From NCBI GenBank assembly GCA_008638375.1, contig CM018051.1, forward strand, positions 25,993,344 to 26,057,343: 64,000 nucleotides of DNA, given 5' to 3'. Shown in pieces: positions 35,178-46,148 of the stretch. Position 1 is the stretch's first letter. Each line of letters begins with the position of its first letter. Source of the DNA: Nyssa sinensis. Its lineage: Eukaryota; Streptophyta; Magnoliopsida; Cornales; Nyssaceae. The notes under the pieces are model-generated. The model ran no database searches. It saw only the letters and a list, made by a program, of their open reading frames with translations, and was not told the origin of the DNA. The position numbers and the translations under genes are program-made.

Positions 35178-38100
35178 TGTCACGACCCGAAACCCACCCT
35201 ATGCGGATCTCGTGTCGCGGGGCCGACCGGAGGGCCGTCCCTACTTTTTCCATTCCTGTATCATAGTACTAATATGCAAAGTACTAAAACCTCAAAACAA
35301 TAACAGCGGAAGTCTTATCAGTAATAGTACATCAGCGGAAGTCTTTCAATACACAATGTTAGTGAAAGTCTTTACAATACATAATATGGTTCTACATAAA
35401 CAAAATAAGAACCAAACATGACCAGCACCCGAGGGTGGTGAATACATGGGAGAACTAAAACATAAACTGATGCATTTCCTCAAATGTGCTTCTATGTCTT
35501 TAAACTCCTACCGGGGTCTCGCGGCATCAGTACCTGAAATGGGGGTGAGGAGGGTAGAATGAGCTACAAGAGCCCAGCAAGTAAATACAGATCTCTGACA
35601 CTGGTATCGAGGATCATAAAAGAATATGAATCTAAGAACAAGAATATGTTAGCCAATCATAAGAAATAAGATGCTATAATAGCCAATGGGAACAGTTGCC
35701 ATAAGGGCCAATAAACAATAGAACACAATGTACAATTAGGAGTAAGGGACATAACATCAACATGAAACTCTTAACATGTGAACAGTGGCAAATGAACAGT
35801 GGGATCACAATGTGTAATCAGTAGGAATGGCATAACAATGTCCTGGAATTCTCGACGATAATACAATAACAAGAAAGTACTGCCATTATAATTGATCACA
35901 ATAAATCAATAAAGGAATATCTCGCAATACAAGATAATCACAAGAACAATGTAATTCAACAATTATAGTTGAGCAATCGTATAAAAGATGCTTTTGTTTT
36001 GTGTCAGGGCTTGATATGCCCTCGGTCCTTGGGGGCCCGGTTTACCCCCTTCAGTGCATTCCAGTGTATGGCCATATGTCTGTTCACGGACTCGACCCGA
36101 AGGTCTTCAGTGAATTTAAAAGCATCGGATGGATATTGTGACTGAGCACAAATCCAGTATACATAAACATTTCATGATCATAAATGATTTCATAGGAGTA
36201 TATAAAAATGGAATATCATCAATTCAATGGAAACATAACAATAGGCATTTCAAAGCACGGTTCAACATGATAACAATGGTACAACAATAAATCAATGTCC
36301 ACCAGATAGAACAATATCACATTGTGGAGACAATAACCTCAGATACGCTCAGGAGTACAAGTTTGGCAGTAAAAGAATGAACTTGGCTTGATAACACCAC
36401 ATAGAAGAGAAAGGGTATCTACTTACCTCTAATGCGTTGCTAAATCAGTCTCCTGTAGGTTTGCCTTTTTCCGTTGAGTTCCCTATATATCAGTAAATAC
36501 GTTTCAGAATAATTTCTATTCACCAAATTCTATGCCTTGCTATGATCAGTATTTCTAATACTTATTTAGACTTTTATATGTCCGTTGTTCTCGGAACCTC
36601 TTTTCATAATTTTGACATTACCAATAGATTCGGAAGGTTCAGAATAATAAAAATTCACTAGTTATTTAATTCAATTGAAGTCCATTTGGCTCACTTTCGA
36701 AGCAAGGGTATTTTGGTCATTTTTACATGTTTTTATCTTTTGGGGCCCCGTCTCGTGAAATGGACCTCACCATTGGACTCAGAGCATCCGAGATAATAAA
36801 AATGGACTATTCATTTGCCCTATTTGGACCTCGTTTGACCCACTTTTGAGTCAGGGGTATTTTTGTAAAATTAACATTTCTCTGTTGGGCCATAATAGAA
36901 TTATCTATAACTTTTAGGGTCAAAGTGTAATTATGCAGAGTTTTGGTCTGAACCAGTTGGTTCAGAACCAGAAACCCTAAACCGGTTCCATTCCACTGTG
37001 AACCAATCGGTTCAGTTAACTTCAGAGAACCGGATTGAGATATCCAATTCTCTCACCTTATCCACGGTTTGGACAACCCCAACCCAATTCCAATCCCTTA
37101 TATCCGTGACCAAACAAGCCCAAATTATTTTAATTTTACATTCAAAACGACACAGTGTTGGTACCTGTATTGCAGTCGGTCGGATCTTAACCCGACCCGA
37201 CCCAGACCCGGTCTCATCCTGACCCGAAGAAGCCCCCGTTAATCCGGTCGTCTTATCCGGTGGGTTTTCCGGCCACGGTCGCCGGAATAGTGAAATTCCC
37301 TACGGATCTTAGCGATTTCACGTCCAAAATCTACTGTTTTTCTTCCCAATGAATTCTAAAATTGTAAGGAATATTTTAGGACTGGTTTTAACCTCCAACA
37401 TCACTGGTTTCACACACCCATTCCCTGTTTCCGGCGTTGCACCGGTGAGGGAATAACTGGCCACAGAATGGCCATTTCTTGACCATTTAAGCTGATTCAA
37501 AGCGCGTTGGGTCTCTGGAGACGTTTCCTATCCATATTATGGTTCAAATCTTGATTTGGTTTCACCTATTTTTAATCACCATTTCCAACCATCAAACCCA
37601 GTTCTGGTTTTTCTTATTTTTTTCTTTCCTGTTTCGAGTCCTACCAATTCACAATAGCATGCAAGAAGAATCTACGCAACACAGCAAGATTTGGTTACCT
37701 GTTTTAGTTGCTGATTTCCTTCAACTGCTTAAATCGGTTCTCTCTCTCTCTAACTTCTTGCGCCTCGATTTCCTTATTTTTCTGCATTTCAGTTTTTCTC
37801 TCTTCCACTAACCCTTTCTTTCTTCCCTTAACCGACCCCCCAGTCGGTGGCCCTTTCCACCTGTAGCTGCGGTGGCAGCATATCCATGCACAAACAACAC
37901 CTCACACATAGCTTTCTCTCTCTCTCTCCTCCTACCACGTTGCACCCTAGCCCTCTCTTACTGATTTCCCACTCGGTGGCTTTGCCACCTCCTCATCATG
38001 CAAGGCCCACATGGCACACACTTTACATACGTATTATATATATATATATATGCAACCGTATACACATATATACATATATAAATAATATTACATTGATACA

Positions 38101-38335
38101 TTATGTATGTATAGATATTACATATACATCTCCATTTAATTTTGTGCATGCACGTATTACATACGAGATTCAAATGTTGGTTTATTCGGGTGTTTAAATA
38201 TTCCGATTTAACTTTAAACTTTATTCTTGTAATAAATTCTCTTATAGTCCGGGGTTTCATGTTTTGGCCCAACCCAACTCAGGTCGGTATCGCCTAGCTC
38301 GGGATACGTGTCATATCCCGAGTCGGGATATTACA
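35178..38335 (-). mobile_element. F-family solo LTR, minus orientation
   Basis: A 3158-bp segment TGTCACGACCCG...GGATATTACA with a perfect duplication CCGCG (35173-35177 and 38336-38340). The empty site is visible in the Tekay 3' LTR at about 46901 (ACTGCGACC), confirming the insertion. It matches 4344-7439 and 62250 onward. On the minus strand it contains the GGGCT..AGCTC hairpin (about 35567) and the LTR-group end. I see no tRNA-like segment with both boxes and no gene. (TA)n lies at about 38035-38050. Confidence 0.95.
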
Positions 38336-39690
38336 CCGCGACCTCAATACCTAGGGTTTGACCCTCAAATATACGGTTGCAGGTACGGGTTCAAAAATGT
38401 AACCTATGAAAACCTAGATTAAAATGGGATCTTAGGGTAGGAACTGAAACCCCATAACTTGTAGGTCACAACGCAAGAAACCCCAAGTGATTTGGACCAA
38501 AAATGGACCATCACGAGTCAGTTGCAGGTTTCGGATTATCGCCGTGAAACAGAGCCATTAGAGCTCGATCCGATGCTCTAAATTGGTGTTAGATTGTTAA
38601 TATGACTACCAGAAGTCGATTAAGATGGAAAGCAGTGAAAATGGATGCACAAAACCCCACGAAAATCGAAGGAAAAATTCTGAAATTTCTAGGGCAACAG
38701 TAGCCCTAGACGGGTAGGGACGATGAACAGTAACGGGACTTGGATCGGGTCTTCGGGTCGGGCCCCGACCCGAATAAGAAACGGATATAACCCATAAACT
38801 GTACTGCGTCGTTTTGATAACTGATTTTTAAAAAATTTAAATTATAGGGCTGACATCAGCCTGACGTCAGCACATTTCCCTGAACCGGTTAGAACCGGAT
38901 TGGACCGGTCCGGTTCAATTGCTTAAGGACTGAACCCTTTTGTTCAGTTCACACCTTTTGGAAAATTGCAAACCAACCCCCAACAGTTCTGAATATTACA
39001 CTGTGGCCCAGATTCTGATATTTTATTTCATTTATACCCCTGATAATTTAATAAATAATAAAATAAATTATTTAATTAATTTATTAATTAAATAAAAATG
39101 ACCAAATTACCCCTAGGTCATTAATAGGTCAAATGAAGTCCAAATAAGTCAAATGAATAGTGTATTTTCACTATTTCAAACATTCCGGACTCAATGGTGG
39201 AGTCCGATTTGGGAAATTAAGTCCCAAAAAATATAAACACGTAGGAGTAAATGACCATACTGCCCCTGATGATACCCGAACCCAAATACAACTAAAAGAT
39301 AGACTATTTTGACTATGTCGGACATTCCGGACTCAACGGTGAGGTCCGTATTAGCAGATAAAGTGCCGAAAAATACAGCACATGAAATTACCAAATTGCC
39401 CCTGACACTGTTTAGAACCCAAACAAAGTCCGATTGAGACGAAACTGAAAACAATAGAAACCCTGACACGTATGGGACTATACACGTGATTGGATGACGA
39501 ATCGGAGTCGAAACTTCACAACTGTGAAATGACCAAAATACCCCTAGCCCTGTATCAAGTTAGATAACATCCGAATGAACTAAGAACTAACCCAATGAAA
39601 ACTTAAATAATTTCATGACCGGACTGCCTAGAGGTAGTACACATCCTGACTTCTTGGGATCATGCTATAGGATAAAAACTCAAGCCAGTC

Positions 39691-40652
39691 ATGGAAGGGA
39701 AAAACAAGAAATTTACCATTATGTCTAAAGCCGAAAGACTAGCTGACAAGAAGCAACAGGAGTTCATGCGACAACTATTATGGCAACAAAAGATTATCGA
39801 ACGGAACATAAGGATAGCCAAAACAACCGAGGTAGTCTCCGTTAGACCGTTTATATACAAGACGCCTACCAAGGCAATGATTGCAGAGGCTAAATTAAAG
39901 AAACAAGAAGACACTGAAACCCTGAAAGAGTGGGTGCAAAGGTGATTTTCAATTATCATAAAACACATAGACAGCGAGATAGTCTAACTCAGGTTGAATT
40001 TTGAATTAAAATAAACCAAGTTAAGATTCATGTGAGATTTACGAAATGTTCATAAATTTTCTAGGATAAAGAAGGATAAGAAGAAGAGAAAGGCTTCTCA
40101 GTTAAGTCCCGTTACCGCACAAGGTGAGTAACCTAGACTCCTGAATTGGTGTATAAGTACACCGTCTAGTTATTGTATTTTTTTATACTGTACTGTACTG
40201 TTCCTACTGATATACTGTCTTTCATGCTTCTACTCAATGCATGACTATATTTTACCCTGTCCGATTTCACTGTTCCGTATTGAAATGAAATTATCCTTGT
40301 TTTTACTAAAAGAATAACTGACTCATGGTACCAAATTCAGTCTTGAACACTGTATGAGCATATTGCACTATTTTAATTGTGCATACTGTACCGTTATCCT
40401 GTTATACTGTTCTGCTCCGCTCATTATTGAACTGTTCTGTTGCTATGATGTTTTGACTGTATTCTTGTTTTTAAATATTGTTCAAATATACGGATTTAAC
40501 TATATCCTCTGAAATGCCTGATTCAACCACCTGTTTTATAAACAACAATGGTTTGAAACCCATGACAGGGGACCCGTGTTACTCACTGGGCTTTTTAAAG
40601 CTCACCCCTTCCCTAACATTTTTCAGGTGAGGGACCCAGCAATCAGGATTAG
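39691..40652 (+). CDS. LTR-borne small basic protein, inferred three exons, 111 aa (Tekay 5' LTR copy)
   Basis: I do not recognise the family. Exon 1 is 39691-39941, exon 2 is 40065-40123 and exon 3 is 40627-40652. Introns of 123 and 503 nt are bounded by GT and AG; acceptors are TTTTCTAG and CTAACATTTTTCAG, the latter with a branch-point-like CTAAC. Start context is GTCATGG. The product opens MEGKNKKFTIM, has RLADKKQQEFM and VIERNIRIAK-like helical basic segments, PFIYK, QEDTETL, then from exon 2 a strongly basic KKDKKKRKAS run like a nuclear signal, and ends GEGPSNQD. Without splicing it stops at TGA (39943-39945). It is identical to the 3' LTR copy except for scattered silent or single changes. 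It aligns throughout exon 1 with 26694-26944 with mostly third-position differences, evidence of purifying selection. Expression is unproven. Confidence 0.72.
40588..40603 (+). other. conserved hairpin before the last inferred splice acceptor
   Basis: GGGCTTTTTAAAGCTC folds as a short stem. It follows TTACTCACT and precedes CTAACATTTTTCAG. Equivalent hairpins stand at 14995, 17545, 27416 and 49151, and on the minus strand in B and F LTRs. Confidence 0.6.
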
Positions 40653-41006
40653 CGGGTTGGAGACCCGGAGAACTATTTTGAAGAACTTATGAATTAACCA
40701 TTTTTGTACCTAACTCCATTTTTGAATATGATGTACTGAAACCTAAGACTCGTATCTTTTGTAGGACAATGATGTAATAGTTAACCATGGATGTATTAAT
40801 GGCTCTACCAAGGTGTTATGCATTCCCTTAGTTCCGCTGCAACTTATATTAATTGAATGCATTGTACTTGGATGTTACTGATGAATGGCCTGTGGTTAGG
40901 ATTACCGTCGGCAATTTGATTTCAAAAAAAAAAATCGATGGGTGCCTAACTGGCCGGTTGCATGCCCCTAATCCGCACAGGGTGGGTCAGAAGGATGTGA
41001 CAAGAT

Positions 41007-41018
41007 TGGTATCAGAGC
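41007..41018 (+). other. primer binding site (initiator Met tRNA), Tekay-like element
   Basis: TGGTATCAGAGC begins four bases after the LTR end GATGTGACA. It is a perfect match to the standard plant Met-type site. The leader to the gag start (41019-41188) shows no ORF. Confidence 0.95.
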
Positions 41019-41188
41019 CTTAGGTTTTACATCCCGAACATAGAACAGAACCTTAGGGTCACCGAAGAACTGAACCCTTAGGGAGTATATGCTCGAGTGG
41101 TAGGAACCTTGAGCTAACAATGATCTGAGTATCGTTCTATGAAGATACGCTGAACGAGAGTACTAAAAATTACTTTATTCTGTCTCAG

Positions 41189-42265
41189 ATGCCGCCATGG
41201 ACAAGGAACGGCAATAGGGAACCGCAAGCCCCGACAGAGAGTGCTGCTATACGCGAAATGCGGGCAACTTTGGCTCAGTTCGCCCGAGCGATAGAGGGGT
41301 TGAATAGAACCCTGCAGCAGAACCAAACCGGACCAATCAATAACCCGGCTGAAGCCCCAGCTATGCCACCCCCGCCTGCTCCGGTGCCACCTGTTGGAGT
41401 TGGCATCCGCGACGAACTACTGGATAGGTTTCACAAGTTGAGACCTCCATCCTTCGAGACAGTCACAGAGCCTGAGCAGGCCAAAAAATGGGTGACGGCA
41501 ATGGAGAAAGCTTTTGGACTTCTAATATGTACTGAGGAGGAGAAGGTGAGGCTAGCCACATATATGCTTCATGGGGAGGCGTATAATTGGTGGTTGGAGG
41601 TGCAACGGCAGAACCCAGTTATGACATGGGCGGATTTTGTGGAAAGGTTTTACAGCATGTTCTTTCCGTCGACAATCCGTGAGAGGAGAATTCAGGAGTT
41701 CACAAATCTGCAGCAAGGAGAGATGTCAGTGATCCAGTATGCTGCAAAGTTCTCAGCCCTGTCCAGATTCGCCCCCTCTCTAATACAGGGAGAAAGGGAC
41801 AAAGCAAGGAAGTTCCAAGGAGGCCTTCGCCTAGGACTTCGAACAAGGGTATCTGCTTTTGAGCTATACACGTATTCGGATGTGTTGAACAAGGCCCTTG
41901 TCATCGAAAAGGACATGGAGGACTATAATCAACTCAAAGACCAAGGACGGAAGAACAAGGGGAAAAGTTTCCAGAAATTCCAACCTTCAAAGAAGCAGAA
42001 AACTGAAGGTCGAGGCAAAGGGGAGAAAAGTCAGAAGAAAGCAAGGGAGGTGACTAAGTGCCCACATTGTCAACAGTCTCATCCAGGAGAATGCCGCAAG
42101 CTGACCGGTGCATGTTACCGGTGCGGGGAAAAGGGACACCTGGTCAAAGACTGCCCGCAGCCACCACCCGATATAAGAGCCCCAGTTCCGATTACCACTG
42201 CTACGACACAGAGGCTCCTTCCAGTAGCCCCCACCAGAGATAAGGGCAAAGCACCTCAAGGATGA
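41189..42265 (+). CDS. gag: gag capsid/nucleocapsid, Tekay-like element
   Basis: 358 residues. This is the structural protein that coats retrotransposon RNA in the cytoplasmic particle. An N-terminal linker rich in P (PPPPAPVPPVG, near 50-70) is followed by the retrotransposon gag domain (about 80-220, with AYNWW and FYSMFFPSTIRERR-type words). Then comes a lysine-rich stretch (about 245-285) and two zinc knuckles at about 291-303 (CPHCQQSHPGEC) and 309-322 (CYRCGEKGHLVKDC, canonical CX2CX4HX4C). The frame ends at TGA 42263-42265. Downstream bases continue in frame into protease-like sequence, so this TGA looks like a secondary stop, as would arise from CGA by C-to-T. The start is the first ATG after the leader. 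Confidence 0.93.
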   Translation: MPPWTRNGNREPQAPTESAAIREMRATLAQFARAIEGLNRTLQQNQTGPINNPAEAPAMPPPPAPVPPVGVGIRDELLDRFHKLRPPSFETVTEPEQAKKWVTAMEKAFGLLICTEEEKVRLATYMLHGEAYNWWLEVQRQNPVMTWADFVERFYSMFFPSTIRERRIQEFTNLQQGEMSVIQYAAKFSALSRFAPSLIQGERDKARKFQGGLRLGLRTRVSAFELYTYSDVLNKALVIEKDMEDYNQLKDQGRKNKGKSFQKFQPSKKQKTEGRGKGEKSQKKAREVTKCPHCQQSHPGECRKLTGACYRCGEKGHLVKDCPQPPPDIRAPVPITTATTQRLLPVAPTRDKGKAPQG

Positions 42266-42584
42266 CCAGGGAGGGTGTTTGCCCTGGTGCCAGGGGAGAC
42301 ATCTGCTGCCAATACTATGGTAGCAGGTACACTCCCGATCTGTGAAACTTCTGCACATGTGCTTATTGATTCCAGGTCCACACACTCTTTTATATCTCCA
42401 CTGTTTGCTGATAAACTGCATAGAATACCTGAACCTATGAATGAACATGAATGAACTGTTGTCTGTACAAACCCCCTCTGGGATACGAATGATTGGGTCC
42501 AAAATCCTGAAGGACTGTAGTGTAGAAATTGGGGACCAAAAGCTGTCAGTAGACGTAATACCCTTGGACATCTAGGGATTCGAT
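42266..42584 (+). pseudogene. protease region, Tekay-like element, broken
   Basis: Continuing past the gag stop, the frame shows a retropepsin-like core HVLIDSRSTHSF. Here the catalytic D-S/T-G triad reads D-S-R, a loss of the essential glycine explainable by one G-to-A change. A short indel or duplication near 42440-42455 (repeated ATGAA words) shifts the frame, and a TAG at 42573-42575 follows. Shortly after, the motif for the protease-RT linker ([11 protein letters not shown]) begins in the pol frame. Protease would normally cut the gag-pol polyprotein; this copy cannot. Confidence 0.85.
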
Positions 42585-45500
42585 GTGATCTTAGGCATGG
42601 ACTGGCTGTCTCGTAACCACGCCACCATTGACTGTTTTGAAAAGAAGGTGTTGTTTCAACGCCCGGGGCAACCCGAATTTGTATTTAGTGGAAAAGGCGT
42701 TGCCTCTCCACCTTACCTCATCTCCGCCATCCAAGCAGGAAGATTATTAAGGAAAGGTTGTCGTGGATACCTGTGTAGCATTCTGGATACCCAAGCCCAA
42801 ACTCCCCCGTTATCGGAAGTACCAGTTGTTTGTGAATTTCCTGATGTGTTCCCTGAGGACTTACCGAGTGGGACGGTTGATCGAGAGATTGAATTTTCTA
42901 TCGACCTCGTTCCCAGAACACAACTGGTATCTAAAGCCCCGTACCGAATGGCTCCATCAGAATTGAAAGAGCTGAAGGCTCAATTACAAGAGCTGTTGGA
43001 GAAGGGATTCATCCGACCCAGTGTGTCACCCTGGGGAGCGCCAGTATTATTTGTGAAGAAGAAGGATGGCTCTCTAAGACTTTGTATCGATTATCGAGAG
43101 CTCAATAAAGTGACAGTGAAGAACAAGTATCCGCTCCCACGCATTGATGAGCTGTTTGATCAATTGCAAGGAGCAAGCGTGTTTTCCAAGATCGATTTAA
43201 GGACTGGATACCATCAACTTAAGGTCAAGAATACTGACATATCGAAAACAGCCTTCTGAACCCGATATGGTCATTACGAGTTCTTGGTCATGCCTTTTGG
43301 TGTGACCAATGCTCCTGCTGCATTTATGGATCTAATGAATCGGGTTTTCAAGACATATTTGGATGATTTTATCATTGTTTTCATTGATGACATATTGGTG
43401 TACTCACGGAGCGAAGAGGAGCACGAAAGGCATTTGAGAATAGCGTTACAGACCCTGAGGGAGCACAAGTTATATGCAAAATTCAAAAAATGTGAATTCT
43501 GGCTACCCAGCGTCTCCTTTTTAGGTCATGTGATTTCTGAGGAAGGTGTTGCTGTAGATCCACATAAGATAGAGGCTATTCTGAATTGGCCTCAACCAAC
43601 CACCGTGACCGAGATCCAAAGTTTTCTTGGGTTGGCAGGTTATTATCGACGCTTCGTTAAGGATTTTGCTAAGTTAGCGAAGCCGCTCACCCACCTGACT
43701 AAGAACAAAGTGCCATTCATTTGGACGGATGAGCAGGAACGGAGTTTCCAACTACTCAAGGAAAAGTTGACTACAGCACCAGTTCTGACTATTCCCACCA
43801 AGGAGGGAAAGTTCGTCATTTATTGTGATGCTTCCCACAAGGGTTTGGGATGTGTCTTAATGCAAGACGGCAGGGTCATTGCCTACGCCTCTAGACAACT
43901 TCGACCACACGAATAGAATTATCCGACCCATGATTTGGAATTAGCGGCGGTGGTATTTGCTCTAAAAATCTGGCGCCACTATCTATATAGGGAGGTATGT
44001 GAGATCTTTACTGATCATAAGAGCCTGAAGTACTTCTTTACACAAAAGGGGCTGAATATGAGGCAACGGCGTTGGCTCGAATTAATCAAAGACTATGATG
44101 TAACAATCCAGTATCATCCTGGCAAGGCTAATGTAGTAGCCGATGCTTTGAGCAGAAAGTCTGGCAATCTTGCCTATATGATTACTACTCAAGAGGAGCT
44201 GATTCGAGACCTGGACGAGATGGGCATTGAGGTGATCCCACCAGGTGGTACGGCATATTTGGCCAATCTAACAGTTGAGTCTACGTTGGTAGAACGGATC
44301 AAAGCAGGACAAGCTCAGGATGAGGAGTTAGTCAAAATCTACAAAGAAGTAGAGACAATTGGAAAGACTGATTTTGATATTCAAGAGGGAGTTCTGCGGT
44401 ATCAAGGCAGGCTATGTGTGCCTAAGATAGACAAGTTGAGGAAGGAAATTTTGGAGGAAGCCCACACTTCAAGGTTCGCGGTACACCCCGGAAACACAAA
44501 GATGTACCATGACCTTAGGGAACTGTACTGGTGGCCCGGTTTGAAAAGGGATGTGGCTGATTTTATCACTCACTGTACAAGTTGCCAACAAGTAAAGGTT
44601 GAGCATCAACGCCCCAGCGAATTTTTGCAACCACTCCCTATTCCAGAATGGAAGTGGGACCATATCACCATGGATTTCGTATCCGGTTTTCCCAAGTCTT
44701 CGAAAGGCTTTGACGCAATCTGGGTCATCGTTGATCGATTGACCAAATCTGCACACTTTCTACCCATAAAAATGACTTTCAGTATGGAAAGGTTAGCCAC
44801 GTTGTACATTCAAGAAATTGTACGCTTACATGGCACACCCTTGTCCATCGTTTCTGATCGAGACCCAAGATTTGTGTCACGTTTCTGGAAAAGCCTGCAG
44901 AAGGCACTCGGCACCGAGCTTAAGTTTAGTACGGCATATCACCCACAGACGGATGGACAGTCCGAGAGAGTAATACAGATGTTGGAGGATATGCTACGAC
45001 TGTGTGCACTGGATCTCAAAGGAAATTGGGCAGGACATTTGCCATTGGTCGAGTTCGCCTATAACAACAGTCATCAGGCCAGCATTAAAATGGCACCATA
45101 TGAGGCACTGTACGGCAGGAGGTGTCGATCTCCACTCTGCTGGGCTGAAGCTAGTGAACAGAAGCTACTTGGGCCGGATCTAGTACAAAAAACCACTGAA
45201 CAGATTCAGAAAATTCGGAGTAGGTTACAAACGGCCCAGAGTCGATACAAGAGCTACGCGGACAACAGAAGAAAAGATTTGGAATTTGAAGTAGGTGACC
45301 TTGTGTTCCTCAAAGTGTCACCATTGAAAGGAGTACTCCGGTTCGGGAAGAAGGGCAAGTTAAGTCCTCTTTATATTGGTCCATTCAAGATCCTGAAAAG
45401 AGTTGGACCAGTCGCGTATAGTTTGGCGCTACCACCCGAGCTAGATAAAGTACACCATGTTTTCCATGTATCGATGTTGAGGAAGTGTGTACTTGAACCC

Positions 45501-45716
45501 GGACAAGTTATTGAACATGAGCCACTCCAGCTGAGGGAGGATTTGTCATATGAGGAACAACCGGTGCAAATTCTGGATCATAAGGAAAAGACCTTGCGCA
45601 ACAAGGCAATCCCACTGGTGAAGGTTTTATGGAAGAACCACACGACTGAGGAAGCAACGTGGGAGCGCGAAGCAGAAATGCGTGAATTGTACCCAGAGTT
45701 GTTCACTGGAGTGTAG
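42585..45716 (+). pseudogene. pol: pol: reverse transcriptase, RNase H, integrase and chromodomain, two in-frame stops
   Basis: One reading frame of 3132 bp interrupted by TGA (43257-43259) and TAG (43914-43916). Part 1 has ILGMDWL and the RT fingers ([23 protein letters not shown]). Part 2 has the RT catalytic FIDD box ([10 protein letters not shown]) and the RNase H start ([13 protein letters not shown]). Part 3 (43935 on, 593 residues) finishes RNase H and carries integrase: zinc finger H177/H184/C214/C217 (numbering of part 3), catalytic D247, D308 and E344 with the D-35-E spacing, [11 protein letters not shown], a GPF/Y-type module and a C-terminal chromodomain-like end (about 535-593: [19 protein letters not shown]). 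The chromodomain-like end places it in the Tekay/Del group, which may steer insertion to heterochromatin. Both stops could come from C-to-T decay. Confidence 0.93.
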
Positions 45717-45747
45717 TTAGGCTGAGTTTTGGGGACAAAACTCTTTT

Positions 45748-45761
45748 GAAGGAATTGAGGA
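45748..45761 (+). other. polypurine tract, Tekay-like element
   Basis: GAAGGAATTGAGGA ends directly at the 3' LTR. It aligns with AAGGGGGGTAGGA of the A element but is less pure. The preceding GGGACAAAACTC is conserved as well. Confidence 0.7.
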
Positions 45762-46081
45762 TGTAACACCTCAGACTTAATTATTAAATTATGTAATGAA
45801 AAACTCTTTTTGAAATCTGATCTGGCATTTAACTGTTTAAATTCAACTGTTTAACACTGATCAAACCCATGTTAGCAAATGTTAAAAATTCTGAGAAACT
45901 GATTACTGTCACTGAACCCTCAGACACTGGAGCTAACCTAACTAGGAGTTGACTGAAAGAAACCGCGTCGAAAAATAAGCTACAGAATGAAAGTTAGGAA
46001 GAAAACAGTGAAACTGCATTAATGCGCAGCCAAACAGGGCCTAAGCCCGAAATATGGGAAAAAGACCAAAAATGTGGCCAA

Positions 46082-46148
46082 GAGGATTTGATCCCTTGAC
46101 CAACCTAGGCAGAATTTGGGTTACCAAAAATTTACCAACTAAGCTAAG
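46082..46148 (-). other. antisense tRNA-like segment, Tekay 3' LTR
   Basis: Second copy of 34356-34423 with the A-like box, B-like box and T-runs kept. Confidence 0.6.

Larger units (their letters stand above)
34037..41002 (+). repeat. 5' LTR of the Tekay-like element, interrupted by an F solo LTR
   Basis: TGTAACACCCC...AAGGATGTGACA, split by 35178-38340. From left to right it holds an antisense tRNA-like segment, a TATA-rich zone (34436-34462), a leader ending near 34898, GACCCGAATAAG and GCTGACATCAGCC zones (38760-38870), palindrome modules (39170-39560), the small gene (39691-40652), an A-run (40924) and the conserved end. No other gene is seen. Confidence 0.95.

Noticed and set aside
35178..38335. 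A copy of the small LTR gene in the F family
   Set aside because: The region before the hairpin has splice-like words (AGAGGTAAGT) but no frame resembling exon 1.
41987..42571. 194-aa minus-strand ORF opposite gag
   Set aside because: Shadow of the gag and protease coding region.
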